From: Syntrophorhabdus sp. PtaB.Bin027
GTDB lineage: Bacteria > Desulfobacterota > Syntrophorhabdia > Syntrophorhabdales > Syntrophorhabdaceae
Length of the DNA stretch: 64,000 nucleotides
Assembly: GCA_002067585.1 (NCBI GenBank)
Contig: MVQO01000228.1
Coordinates: forward strand, 102,698-166,697
Reading direction: 5' to 3'
In this document: one piece after another, positions 37,448 to 46,571 of the stretch
Position numbering within the stretch: position 1 is the first letter of the stretch
Layout of the letters: each line of letters starts with the position of its first letter
Notes under the pieces: model-generated
Told to the model about the DNA's origin: nothing
What the model saw: the letters and a program-made list of their open reading frames with translations, nothing else
The model's database searches: none
Made by a program: the position numbers and the translations under genes

Positions 37448-39106
37448 ATGAAAAACTCTCCCCTTGCAGGTAAATTACCGCCAGAAGAAATGCTTGTAGA
37501 TTTGAAAATGCTTGAAAGAGAGTACTACGAACGTAAGCCGGATTTAAAAGATCCTACTCAACTTGTAAGCTTTGGAACAAGTGGGCACAGGGGATCATCG
37601 CTTTCCGGCACATTCAACGAGGCCCATATTCTGGCAACAACCCAGGCCATTTGTGATTACAGGAAAAGCAAAGGGGTTGATGGCCCGCTCTACATTGGCA
37701 AAGATACTCACGGATTATCAGGGCCTGGACAACGAACGGCTCTTGAAGTGCTAGCAGCCAATGGAGTGGAAACTATGATCCAGCGTGATGACGGATATAC
37801 CCCGACCCCGGTAATTTCCCACGCCATTCTTTCCCATAACAAGAACCGGAGTGAGGGCCTGGCAGATGGTATTGTCGTAACCCCTTCTCATAACCCCCCG
37901 GAAGATGGAGGTTTTAAATATAATCCACCAAACGGAGGTCCAGCTGATACCCAGGTGACCCGATGGATACAGGACCGGGCGAATCTTATTATGATGGCTG
38001 GCAACAAAGAAGTGAAGAGGATGTCCTATGAGTCAGCCCTTAAAGCCTCTACAACGCACTCTCACGATTTCGTGACTCTCTATTTAAAAGACCTCATCAA
38101 TGTTGTTGACATGGACTGTATAAGCTCCTCAGGTGTTGCCATGGGTGTCGATCCCCTTGGAGGGTCTTCTATCCAATATTGGGAGCCGATTAAATCCCTG
38201 TACAAAGTGAATATTACTGTTGTTAACGCAATGGTCGATCCAAGGTTTAGCTTTGTGCCCGTTGATCATGACGGAAAAATAAGGATGGATTGTTCAAGCC
38301 CCTTTGCCATGGCAGGCCTGGTCAGCCTTAAAGACAGATACCAGGTTTCTTTTGCCAATGATACTGATGCTGACCGGCATGGGATTGTTACTCGCTCAAT
38401 TGGCCTCATGAATCCCAACCACTATCTTGCGGTAGCAATTTATTACCTGTTGACACATAGGCCTCAGTGGCCAAAAGAGGCGGCTGTTGGAAAAACGCTG
38501 GTCAGTAGCAGTATCATTGACCGTGTTGTTGCAACCGTGGGTAGAAGATTGACCGAGGTTCCTGTGGGCTTCAAATGGTTTGTCGAGGGTTTGTTCGAAG
38601 GTTCATGCTGTTTTGGCGGTGAAGAAAGTGCTGGTGCAAGCTTTCTGAAAAAAGACGGAACTGTCTGGACAACTGACAAAGACGGCCTTATCATGAATCT
38701 ACTTGCAGCAGAAATTACAGCCCGCACAGGTAAAGACCCGGGAGAAATCTATAAAGAACTAATAGAGCAATTGGGATATTCCTGGTATACGAGGGTTGAT
38801 GCACCGATATCACCTGATGAGAAAGCCATCATGGCAAACCTGACTGCAGAAATGATTGTTGCAAAAGAGATTGCAGGAGAACCTATCACTGAAAAGCTGA
38901 CGAAAGCCCCGGGCAATGGCGCATCAATAGGTGGATTGAAAATCCTGTCATCAAATGGCTGGTTCGCGGTCAGACCATCAGGAACAGAGAATATATACAA
39001 GATTTACGCGGAGAGCTTCAAGAGTGAGAGCCATCTCCAGACTATTGTAAATGAAGCGCACCAGATAGTTAAAAACGCTTTAACCGGAAAAACAAAAGGA
39101 GCATGA
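37448..39106 (+). CDS. pgm: alpha-D-glucose phosphate-specific phosphoglucomutase
   Basis: A 552-residue phosphohexomutase. The serine loop is [16 protein letters not shown], where the Ser carries the phosphate. The metal loop is [10 protein letters not shown], the sugar loop [10 protein letters not shown] and the phosphate-binding loop [16 protein letters not shown]. It interconverts glucose 1- and 6-phosphate, linking glycolysis to glycogen or cell-wall sugars. Its stop overlaps the pgi ATG by four bases. A good AAAGGAG precedes the start. Confidence 0.95.
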   Translation: MKNSPLAGKLPPEEMLVDLKMLEREYYERKPDLKDPTQLVSFGTSGHRGSSLSGTFNEAHILATTQAICDYRKSKGVDGPLYIGKDTHGLSGPGQRTALEVLAANGVETMIQRDDGYTPTPVISHAILSHNKNRSEGLADGIVVTPSHNPPEDGGFKYNPPNGGPADTQVTRWIQDRANLIMMAGNKEVKRMSYESALKASTTHSHDFVTLYLKDLINVVDMDCISSSGVAMGVDPLGGSSIQYWEPIKSLYKVNITVVNAMVDPRFSFVPVDHDGKIRMDCSSPFAMAGLVSLKDRYQVSFANDTDADRHGIVTRSIGLMNPNHYLAVAIYYLLTHRPQWPKEAAVGKTLVSSSIIDRVVATVGRRLTEVPVGFKWFVEGLFEGSCCFGGEESAGASFLKKDGTVWTTDKDGLIMNLLAAEITARTGKDPGEIYKELIEQLGYSWYTRVDAPISPDEKAIMANLTAEMIVAKEIAGEPITEKLTKAPGNGASIGGLKILSSNGWFAVRPSGTENIYKIYAESFKSESHLQTIVNEAHQIVKNALTGKTKGA

Positions 39107-40752
39107 GCATGGAAACGGGCAATCTACCCTTGAACAAAAGACCGGCATGGAAAGCGCTTAAAACTCATTACAGAGAAATACGAAGGCAACATCTTCGTGA
39201 GCTTTTTGCCATTGATCCTGAGCGGGGTAATTACATGTGTGCTGAAGGCGCAGGAATCTTTCTTGATTACTCTAAAAATCGTGTAATCAGCGAAACTATC
39301 AGGCTTCTTGTTCAATTAGCCGAGGAATCCGGCCTGCAAAGCCGCATTGAAGCCATGTTTAGCGGTAAAAAGATCAATGTTACAGAAAATCGTGCTGTTC
39401 TTCATGTTGCGCTGCGGGCACCAAGAGGATCATCAATAATAATGGACGGAAAAAACGTGGTGCCGCAGGTCCATGAAATCCTCGACAAGATGTCTGATTT
39501 TTCTATCAAAATACGCAATGGCTCATGGCTGGGGTACACCGGAAAGCGAATTCGCAATATTATCAATATTGGTATCGGTGGCTCAGACCTGGGGCCTGCC
39601 ATGGCTTATGAAGCACTTAAATATTATAGTGATAGAAACCTGCAATTCAGGTTCGTTTCAAATATAGATGGTACAGACTTTGCCGAGGCAGTAAACGGTC
39701 TTAATCCAACAGAAACCCTTTTTATTGTTTCTTCCAAGACTTTCACAACCCTGGAAACAATGACAAACGCGCATACAGCGAGAGCCTGGTTGTTAAAAGG
39801 GCTTGGCGGTGAAGAAAGATCAGTGGCAAAACACTTTGTTGCAGTATCAACAAATAAAGGGACAGTTGAAAAATTCGGCATCAATCCCGAGAACATGTTT
39901 GTTTTCTGGGATTGGGTTGGTGGCCGTTACTCTTTGGATTCAGCTATCGGTCTTTCAACAATGATCGCAATTGGCCCTGAAAACTTCCATTCACTCCTTG
40001 ATGGTTTCTACCAGATGGACAGACATTTTCGCACTGCCCCGTTTGAGCGAAACCTGCCGGTACTTATGGGGCTCTTGGCTATCTGGTACAACAACTTTTT
40101 TAGAGCAGAGACTATGGCAGTTCTCCCTTACGAACAGTATCTCAAACGTTTCCCAGCCTATCTTCAACAGTTGGCCATGGAAAGTAACGGCAAACAAGTA
40201 ACCCTTGACGGGGCAAGGGTTGTTTATCAGACCGGCCCAATCTATTGGGGTGAAATAGGAACGAACAGTCAGCACTCTTTCTATCAGCTCATACACCAAG
40301 GTACTAAACTTGTCCCCTGTGACTTTATTGCTTTCAACAAGACTCTGAATCCTATTGGTCGTCATCACGATATACTCATTGCCAACGTTTTTGCACAAAG
40401 TGAGGCCCTGGCTTTTGGGAAAACGTCAGAAGAGGTTAAAGCTGATGGAACACAGAAATGGCTTGTACCACACAAGGTTTTTAAAGGGAACAGGCCTTCG
40501 AACACTATTTTGGCTGACAGGCTTACACCTGATACACTCGGAAAGCTTATTGCCCTTTATGAGCACAATGTTTTTACCCAGGCTGCTTTGTGGAACATTA
40601 ATGCATTTGATCAGTGGGGGGTAGAGCTTGGAAAAGAATTGGCACAGCGAATCATTCCTGAACTTGAAAGCATAATTGAGCCTGCACTTGCCCATGATAG
40701 TTCAACAAATAGCCTGATTCGTCAATACAGGAAACGAAAGCACCTACAATAA
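39103..40752 (+). CDS. pgi: glucose-6-phosphate isomerase
   Basis: A 549-residue Pgi of full length. Motifs are [18 protein letters not shown], the phosphate-binding [14 protein letters not shown], and [17 protein letters not shown]. Further on, [20 protein letters not shown] and [18 protein letters not shown] hold catalytic Glu and His. It interconverts glucose 6-phosphate and fructose 6-phosphate. It overlaps pgm by ATGA and is surely co-translated. A second ATG at 39109 is an alternative start. Confidence 0.95.
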   Translation: MSMETGNLPLNKRPAWKALKTHYREIRRQHLRELFAIDPERGNYMCAEGAGIFLDYSKNRVISETIRLLVQLAEESGLQSRIEAMFSGKKINVTENRAVLHVALRAPRGSSIIMDGKNVVPQVHEILDKMSDFSIKIRNGSWLGYTGKRIRNIINIGIGGSDLGPAMAYEALKYYSDRNLQFRFVSNIDGTDFAEAVNGLNPTETLFIVSSKTFTTLETMTNAHTARAWLLKGLGGEERSVAKHFVAVSTNKGTVEKFGINPENMFVFWDWVGGRYSLDSAIGLSTMIAIGPENFHSLLDGFYQMDRHFRTAPFERNLPVLMGLLAIWYNNFFRAETMAVLPYEQYLKRFPAYLQQLAMESNGKQVTLDGARVVYQTGPIYWGEIGTNSQHSFYQLIHQGTKLVPCDFIAFNKTLNPIGRHHDILIANVFAQSEALAFGKTSEEVKADGTQKWLVPHKVFKGNRPSNTILADRLTPDTLGKLIALYEHNVFTQAALWNINAFDQWGVELGKELAQRIIPELESIIEPALAHDSSTNSLIRQYRKRKHLQ

Positions 40753-40773
40753 CTCTTTGTCTGATGCAATATG

Positions 40774-40802
40774 TTGACTTGTGATATGATTTACCCTATC
40801 AT
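40774..40802 (+). promoter_or_regulatory. strong sigma-70 promoter of the mla operon
   Basis: TTGACT at 40774-40779 and TATCAT at 40797-40802 each match five of six consensus bases and are 17 bases apart. The mlaE ATG is at 40822, so the message would have a leader of only about 12 bases and no clear Shine-Dalgarno. Confidence 0.6.
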
Positions 40803-40821
40803 TCATCATCGGTAGACACAA

Positions 40822-41985
40822 ATGAGTGAGACAGGTGAGCCGAGAGAAATTAGAAATTTTGGCCCAGAGCTCGACTTTGTAAAACCAGACAATGATGTCC
40901 TTATTGTGAAGTTATTCGGGACCTGGAAGATAGGGAGTCAGGTTCCGGGTTTTAACAGGCTTACCAAGGAATTGGAAAAAGACTCACTTATAAGGAAAAT
41001 CAGGTTTGATTCCAGTGGTCTTGGCCGCTGGGATAGCATCCTTATCACATTTTTATTAAAAATAGCCAACTATTGCGAACAGAAACAGATTGAGTTGACA
41101 ACAGAAGGTTTGCCGGAAGGTGTGATTAATCTATGCAAGCTTGCATCATCTGTTCCTGAGAGAACAGCGATCAGAACAAGTCAAATTAAGCTTTCACTGA
41201 CTACACGAGTTGGAATTCATGTTGCGAGAATCTGGGGATCAATAGCTGAAACAATTACTTTTGTCGGTGAGATAGCAATAGATTTTTTCAGGTTTCTTAC
41301 TGGTAGAGCACGATTTCGATGGTCAGATCTTTTACTTATAATACAGGAATCAGGGGCTCAGGCCCTTCCCATTGTTTCGCTTATCAGCCTTCTTGTCGGG
41401 TTAATACTTGCTTTTGTGGGTTCCATTCAATTGAAGATGTTTGGAGCTCAAATCTACATAGCAAATTTGGTTGCAATCGCTATGGTGAGGGCCATGGGAG
41501 CCATTATGACAGGTATTATTATGGCTGGTCGAACAGGAGCTTCTTTTGCGGCCAGAATAGGGTCCATGCAGGTGAATGAAGAAATAGATGCCCTGAAAAC
41601 TGCCGGATTGCCACCGATGGAGTTTCTTGTACTGCCAAGAATTATCGCCCTCGCTGTTATGATGCCCCTCCTTACATTATATGCTAACCTCATGGGCATT
41701 CTTGGGGGCATGATTGTTGGTGTGGGAGGGTTTGATATTGGAATCCGAGAGTATCTCAATGCAACAAAAGGTTCTTTAACGCTCACTACAGTTGGTATAG
41801 GGTTGTTCAGCAGTTTTATTTTTGGTATCCTTGTGGCTACAGCGGGATGCCTCAGAGGAATGCAGTGCAGTAGAAGCGCATCAGCAGTTGGAGAGGCTAC
41901 TACTTCAGCGGTAGTAACGAGCATTGTGAGTATCATTATTGCTACAGCAATTATCACGATAGGATGCAACATCTTGGGTATATAA
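40822..41985 (+). CDS. mlaE: MlaE-type permease with N-terminal STAS-like domain
   Basis: A 387-residue inner-membrane component of a lipid ABC transporter. Residues 1-120 are a cytosolic STAS-like domain, which in E. coli is the separate MlaB. The rest is the MlaE permease with five helices and signatures GRTGASFAARIGSMQVNEEI and DALKTAG. With MlaF and MlaD it moves phospholipids between the membranes. The fusion explains the lack of an mlaB gene. It begins the operon, just behind a strong promoter. Confidence 0.92.
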   Translation: MSETGEPREIRNFGPELDFVKPDNDVLIVKLFGTWKIGSQVPGFNRLTKELEKDSLIRKIRFDSSGLGRWDSILITFLLKIANYCEQKQIELTTEGLPEGVINLCKLASSVPERTAIRTSQIKLSLTTRVGIHVARIWGSIAETITFVGEIAIDFFRFLTGRARFRWSDLLLIIQESGAQALPIVSLISLLVGLILAFVGSIQLKMFGAQIYIANLVAIAMVRAMGAIMTGIIMAGRTGASFAARIGSMQVNEEIDALKTAGLPPMEFLVLPRIIALAVMMPLLTLYANLMGILGGMIVGVGGFDIGIREYLNATKGSLTLTTVGIGLFSSFIFGILVATAGCLRGMQCSRSASAVGEATTSAVVTSIVSIIIATAIITIGCNILGI

Positions 41986-42012
41986 AAGACAGTTAATGGT
42001 TAACGGTGATCA

Positions 42013-42831
42013 GTGATTGGCGAAGTTCAAAAACAGAACAAAGATAAGGCGGTCTTTGAACCAATTATCGTGGTTGAAGATCTTACCATGGCATTTGGTG
42101 ACAATGTTATACAGAGGGATCTTACATTTACCATAAACAGAGGGGATATTTTTATTGTAATGGGGGGGAGTGGTTGCGGCAAAAGCACTTTAATGAGGAA
42201 CCTCATAGGTCTCCAACGTCCTGCCAGAGGAAAGGTATTTTACGACAAAGAAAGTTTCTGGGACATTGAAGAATCAGAAAGAGAAAGAATCTTAAGGCGC
42301 ATAGGCGTTATGTATCAGGGAGGGGCTCTTTGGAGTTCCATGACTCTTGCAGAGAACATAATGCTGATCATTCAGGAATATCAAAAAATTGATCATGATC
42401 AGGCTCTGGAACTCGCTTCGTTAAAACTGGCTCTCGTAGGACTTGCAGGCTTCGAAGATTACTACCCTTCTGAAATAAGTGGTGGAATGAAGAAAAGGGC
42501 GAGTATAGCCAGGGCAATGGCATTAGATCCGGAAATTCTTTTTCTTGATGAACCCTCAGGAGGATTGGATCCTATCAGTGCCCGGATGCTTGATGATCTC
42601 ATTTTGCAACTCAAAAGTAGTATGGGAACAACAGTAGTCGTTATCACCCATGAACTTGCAAGTATTTTTAGCATAGGGAATGATTCGGTTTTTCTCGATA
42701 CGGAATCAAAGACAATTATTGCATCAGGTAATCCCAAGAAACTTCTTGAAGAATGTGATAATGATACTGTAAGAAGATTTCTCACGCGGGGTGCCTCAGA
42801 GCCTCGTATTCAAGCCATTGGCCGAGCCTAA
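42013..42831 (+). CDS. mlaF: MlaF-type ABC ATPase
   Basis: A 272-residue ABC ATP-binding protein. Walker A is GGSGCGKSTLMRNLIG, the Q-loop region GVMYQGGALWSS is typical of MlaF, the signature motif is ISGGMKKRASIARA, and Walker B is ILFLDEPSGGLDPI. The switch His is in VVITHELAS. It powers the MlaE permease. The start is a GTG at 42013 with a weak ribosome site, 27 bases after mlaE. Confidence 0.93.
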   Translation: MIGEVQKQNKDKAVFEPIIVVEDLTMAFGDNVIQRDLTFTINRGDIFIVMGGSGCGKSTLMRNLIGLQRPARGKVFYDKESFWDIEESERERILRRIGVMYQGGALWSSMTLAENIMLIIQEYQKIDHDQALELASLKLALVGLAGFEDYYPSEISGGMKKRASIARAMALDPEILFLDEPSGGLDPISARMLDDLILQLKSSMGTTVVVITHELASIFSIGNDSVFLDTESKTIIASGNPKKLLEECDNDTVRRFLTRGASEPRIQAIGRA

Positions 42832-42853
42832 TGGATGTGGTGAAGGAGATTGT

Positions 42854-43819
42854 ATGAGCAAACCTGCAAGCAAAACATTGATTGGAGCCTTTGTGCTCGG
42901 AGCAATAGCATTGGGGGTTATTGCAGTGATAGTCTTAGGTTCTCAGAAATTTTTTACCAAGAGGTCTGTTTATGTAATGTTTTTTGAGGGGTCGGTTAAA
43001 GGGCTGAATGAGGGTTCACCTGTCAACTTTCGAGGGGTGAAAATAGGTTCTGTCAAGGACATTGAGCTAAAATTTGATCCAAAAGACCTGATTTTTTTAA
43101 TCCCGGTGTATGTTGAAATTGATCCTACTAAAGTAACTGGTTCTAAGGGAACTATCGGGAGTGCTGAAGTCTGGGAAGAACTTATTCAGAAAGGACTGAG
43201 AGCACAGCTTGAGTTACAGAGTTTTGTAACAGGCCAACTCATGATAAATGTTGATTTTTTCCCAGGCAAACCAGCACGATATGTGGGGATGGATAAAAGG
43301 TTTCCTGAGATTCCTACAGTCTCATCCCCCCTCGATCAACTTTTGAGAACAGCGGAAGAACTTCCACTCAAGGAACTCTTTGATAAGTTATTGAAATCGA
43401 TAGAGGGAATAGAAAAAGTTGCTAACTCACCCCAAATCGGATCGAGCCTTGAATCTTTATCTGAAGGTCTGAAGGAATCGCGCAAAATTCTCGGAAAAAT
43501 AGACCAGCAAATTGGCCCCATGATGACTAACCTGAAAGAAACTTCCGATTCAATCAAGGCCTTTGCCGATAAGTCTCAAAATGTCCCTGGTGCAGTGGAG
43601 AAGACGCTTTCCACGGCACGTGCCTCTTTGGAACAGGCAGAGAAAACTTTTAGTTCTGTTCAAAAGCTTGCATCAGATAATTCAGCCCTTATGTATCAGA
43701 TAGACAATGCTCTGAACGAAGTATCCAAAGCCTCTCGGTCTGTTCGATCTTTATCTGATTACATCTACAGGCATCCCGAGTCCCTCATTAAAGGCAAAAG
43801 AACCTTAAAAGGAGAATGA
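42854..43819 (+). CDS. mlaD: MlaD family (MCE domain) protein
   Basis: A 321-residue protein with one N-terminal membrane helix (TLIGAFVLGAIALGVIAVIV). The MCE domain contains FEGSVKGLNEGSPVNFRGVK. A long, mostly helical tail follows (about residues 160-310). MCE proteins form hexameric rings that carry lipids across the periplasm. The ATG at 42854 is behind GGTGAAGGAG; the longer open frame overlaps mlaF. It overlaps the next lipoprotein gene by four bases. Confidence 0.92.
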   Translation: MSKPASKTLIGAFVLGAIALGVIAVIVLGSQKFFTKRSVYVMFFEGSVKGLNEGSPVNFRGVKIGSVKDIELKFDPKDLIFLIPVYVEIDPTKVTGSKGTIGSAEVWEELIQKGLRAQLELQSFVTGQLMINVDFFPGKPARYVGMDKRFPEIPTVSSPLDQLLRTAEELPLKELFDKLLKSIEGIEKVANSPQIGSSLESLSEGLKESRKILGKIDQQIGPMMTNLKETSDSIKAFADKSQNVPGAVEKTLSTARASLEQAEKTFSSVQKLASDNSALMYQIDNALNEVSKASRSVRSLSDYIYRHPESLIKGKRTLKGE

Positions 43820-44457
43820 GTATGAAACAGAAGGCTGCTCTCAAAACGCTTGTACTGGGGAACATCCTTATGGCCCTTCTTTTAACCGCTTGTGGATCAT
43901 CCCCACCAGCAAGGTTTTATGCGCTTACACCTATGCCTCCACAAATATCAGAAGACAAGACAATACTCCATGACAAGAACAAAATTATAGCCATAGGACC
44001 CATTGAGATTCCAGAGTATCTTGACAGAGCAGAGATTGTGACACGGGCCAAGGAGAATCAACTCATGATTTCGGAATTCGACCTGTGGGGTGGTTCCATA
44101 AAAACGGAGATCTCGAGAGTGCTTATTGAAAATATCGGATCCTTGCTTGACCGCGATGGCCTTGCTGTAGTTGCATGGAAAACTACCATGCCAGAATCTT
44201 ACAGGGTTCCAGTAATTTTATATCGATTCGATGCTGTTCAAGACGGCAGTTTGACCCTTAGAGCACAATGGGCAGTGTTTGATAAGGATGGAAAAAGTCT
44301 TTTGTCTTTCCAGGAAGCAATTGTTACTAAACCTGCAAAAGGGAGCGGATACGATGTCCTGGTTGCTTTAATGAGCGAAGCCCTGGGGGATTTGAGTAAA
44401 GCCATAGCTGAAAACCTCAGATTTATTAAAAATAATTTGGTCATTAAAAAGTTTTAA
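43816..44457 (+). CDS. ABC-transport auxiliary lipoprotein (PqiC-like)
   Basis: A 213-residue lipoprotein with lipobox LLLTACGSS. The mature part begins PPARFYALTPMPPQ and has IAIGPIEIPEYLDRAEIVTR, the pattern of the ABC_trans_aux/PqiC family. These outer-membrane lipoproteins pair with MCE transporters. It is joined to mlaD by an ATGA overlap, so this operon encodes STAS-permease, ATPase, MCE protein and lipoprotein but no MlaA or MlaC. Confidence 0.88.
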   Translation: MSMKQKAALKTLVLGNILMALLLTACGSSPPARFYALTPMPPQISEDKTILHDKNKIIAIGPIEIPEYLDRAEIVTRAKENQLMISEFDLWGGSIKTEISRVLIENIGSLLDRDGLAVVAWKTTMPESYRVPVILYRFDAVQDGSLTLRAQWAVFDKDGKSLLSFQEAIVTKPAKGSGYDVLVALMSEALGDLSKAIAENLRFIKNNLVIKKF

Positions 44458-44464
44458 GAAAATA

Positions 44465-44492
44465 TTGCTTTTATCGAATAGTAGGATATAAT
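44465..44492 (+). promoter_or_regulatory. candidate promoter of the polyproline lipoprotein
   Basis: A perfect TATAAT at 44487-44492 is preceded by TTGCTT at 44465-44470 with a 16-base spacer. The coding start follows about 90 bases downstream. Confidence 0.45.
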
Positions 44493-44580
44493 GTAATGTA
44501 AAGTCTTTTTTATAAAATACACCCAGGCACACTAGGGAGAGGTAATGAAGCCTGGGAAAAAACTAAAAGAAGGAGGATGT

Positions 44581-44889
44581 ATGAACAAAAAATCTTTAGT
44601 TGCATTTCTGTTTCTTGTTGCCGTTGGTTTATTGTTTTCAGGTTGCTGCCAGATAATGGGCTCTTTAAAACCAGCTCCGGCAGGCCCATGTGTTCCATAC
44701 GAAGGCTGCTTTAGTAAAGATGACTGCAAGCCTGGCCCATGCGTAGAACGTGATGGATGTTTCTTTCCTGTAAAATGTCCACCTCCACCACCTCCTCCAC
44801 CACCAGCTGAAAAAATCCAACCTCCCCCACCACCTCCTCCTCCACCACCACCTCCTCCACCACCACCACCTAAGAAAGACCGCAACTAA
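44581..44889 (+). CDS. proline-rich small lipoprotein
   Basis: A 102-residue lipoprotein: signal MNKKSLVAFLFLVAVGLLFS and lipobox FSGCC. The next about 45 residues carry six cysteines in a CVPYEGCFSKDDCKPGPC-like arrangement. The C-terminus has nine prolines, AEKIQ, then 17 prolines and KKDRN. Such a rod may reach through peptidoglycan. Translation of 17 prolines should depend strongly on EF-P. The proline codons mix CCA, CCT and CCC, so this is not a simple DNA repeat. AAGGAGG precedes the ATG at 44581; the frame extends upstream without a signal. No known family is recognised. Confidence 0.8.
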   Translation: MNKKSLVAFLFLVAVGLLFSGCCQIMGSLKPAPAGPCVPYEGCFSKDDCKPGPCVERDGCFFPVKCPPPPPPPPPAEKIQPPPPPPPPPPPPPPPPPKKDRN

Positions 44890-44906
44890 AGCTTCATAGG
44901 TGAATT

Positions 44907-44940
44907 GCCCCGCTGATTGTTAAAAAACATGAGGCGGGGC
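44907..44940 (+). terminator. hairpin after the polyproline lipoprotein
   Basis: GCCCCGC at 44907-44913 pairs with GCGGGGC at 44934-44940 around a 20-base loop, followed by CTCTTCTAT. The stem is strong but the T-run is broken, so it is a probable rather than certain intrinsic terminator. Confidence 0.5.
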
Positions 44941-45070
44941 CTCTTCTATCAGTTGGTAAAAGAGAATGCATACTGTTACTTAATGGGTAATTACATGGGA
45001 GCCAAAAGAAAAACCAACTTGAGAATTTGTGATTGCTGCGATATTGATAATTTTTCAAAGGAATTTGTGC

Positions 45071-45820
45071 GTGGCAAAGAATAGCAAATTTTTGGGCTTT
45101 TACGCGCTGGTCTTTTTTTTAATCCCTTTTTCTGTTTTGGCAGTAGATGCCGATACGCGATTGTCAGATCAGAGCGGAACATTGACTGGGCAAAACATTG
45201 AAATAGCAAGTCTGTCTGTCGAAACACAACCAGTGTTGGACAAGCCCCTGCCAAAAAGAGCAAACTTTGAACAGGAAGAGGCATCTCAAGATGCGCGACA
45301 CGTGGCAGACTGGATTGTGGACTCGGGTAACAATCGCGGAATGCCCTTTGTAATCGTTGACAAGATAGGCGCTAAGGTTTTTGTATTCCATGCTGATGGT
45401 CGGCTTCGTGGGGCAGCCCCCGCACTGTTAGGAATGGCTGTTGGAGACGATGCAGTACCGGGTATTGGTAACAGGAAGATGTCTTCAATCCGTCCAGAAG
45501 AACGTACAACACCTGCGGGTCGTTTCGTTTCTTACATGGGCATCAATTTCTATAGAAAGGATATTCTCTGGGTTGATTATGAGGGTGCTATGTCGCTTCA
45601 TCGGGTAGTTACAAATAAACCGGAGGAACGCCGCTTGGAACGCCTGGCCACTCCAACACCCCTCGACAACCGTATCTCTTATGGATGTATCAATGTGCCA
45701 GCAACATTTTTTGATAAAGTCGTGAAACCAGCTTTTGCCGGGGTGATGGGAGTTGTTTATGTACTGCCTGAAGTAAAGTCAAAAAAAGAGGTCTTCGCAT
45801 CATATTATGATGTCGAATGA
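45071..45820 (+). CDS. L,D-transpeptidase family protein
   Basis: A 249-residue exported protein (signal NSKFLGFYALVFFLIPFSVL, cleavage after VLA). The C-terminal half contains RISYGCINVPATFFDKVV, whose Cys is the nucleophile of the YkuD/L,D-transpeptidase fold, and SLHRVVTN upstream. These enzymes cross-link peptidoglycan or attach lipoproteins to it. The motif SYGCINV is a variant of the usual S/T-HGChN. The GTG at 45071, behind AAGGA, is the chosen start; the frame is open 14 codons further. It directly follows the proline-rod lipoprotein, a suggestive cell-wall pairing. Confidence 0.82.
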   Translation: MAKNSKFLGFYALVFFLIPFSVLAVDADTRLSDQSGTLTGQNIEIASLSVETQPVLDKPLPKRANFEQEEASQDARHVADWIVDSGNNRGMPFVIVDKIGAKVFVFHADGRLRGAAPALLGMAVGDDAVPGIGNRKMSSIRPEERTTPAGRFVSYMGINFYRKDILWVDYEGAMSLHRVVTNKPEERRLERLATPTPLDNRISYGCINVPATFFDKVVKPAFAGVMGVVYVLPEVKSKKEVFASYYDVE

Positions 45821-45845
45821 GTGTAAACACCTGTAGAAAAAGGCT

Positions 45846-46316
45846 TTAATTATTTATCCTTTTCAGTGTCAATCTATAGTCATCCCTATCAATGTTCAAA
45901 GTCTCACCTTCTATTTTCCAGAGTGTAACAGCAGTAAGCCCATCCTTGGTAAGAACAAGGGTGGAATCGAGTACGCGATACCGATGGGTATCTGTATAGA
46001 TGGTACCGTTTGGTAGTTCCGCAGATTCAACAAGAACACCACTTCTTTCAAAAAAGAATTCCGTGCCTTTTAAAAAATTCTGAATGTTTGGACTGACGTT
46101 CACAACGCGCCATCTGGTGTTTCCGAGTGATCCAGTATCCCTGCTCGATGAAGATTCTCTTAAACCAGAGATTTTGCCATATATTATTTCCTGGATAGCG
46201 CTTGCATAGGGAGTAGACTGTTGGTGGTTAGTTGTAGCGCAAGAAGAGAACATAAAAGCAAAACCGGTCAGAAAGAAAACCAATACGTGGGTATAACAAT
46301 ATCTTGATAACTTCAT
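45846..46316 (-). CDS. small lipoprotein, unknown function
   Basis: A 156-residue protein with a lipoprotein signal ending FMFSSCATTNHQ. The mature part, with LGNTRWRVVNVS and later TLWKIEGETLNIDRDDYR, looks like a small beta barrel similar in pattern to META/HslJ-type domains, but the match is loose. The ATG at 46316 has GAAGGAG upstream. It is convergent with the transpeptidase gene and divergent from tamA. Confidence 0.7.
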   Translation of the reverse strand: MKLSRYCYTHVLVFFLTGFAFMFSSCATTNHQQSTPYASAIQEIIYGKISGLRESSSSRDTGSLGNTRWRVVNVSPNIQNFLKGTEFFFERSGVLVESAELPNGTIYTDTHRYRVLDSTLVLTKDGLTAVTLWKIEGETLNIDRDDYRLTLKRINN

Positions 46317-46571
46317 AAGCACTCCTTCAAAAGAGTTGATGATGTGAAGCCTAATCACGATGTCTGATGATAATAAACTCTTTGGGTTACGATTTCAAGA
46401 GATTCCAACGGAAAGGTCCCTTTATTGATCCATTTGCAGTTAAATGCATTCATCGCTTAGCTTTGCGCAAGAGGTGTTTTGCTGGGATAGTGTCCCATAA
46501 AGAACTGGTTGTGTTAATATCTGAAGAATTGATTTCACATGAAAACGCTGTGTATTATATCACACACCTGA

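Noticed and set aside
44532..44885. Minus-strand frame with a long glycine run
   Set aside because: It is the antisense shadow of the proline codons of the lipoprotein gene, which has the ribosome site and signal peptide.
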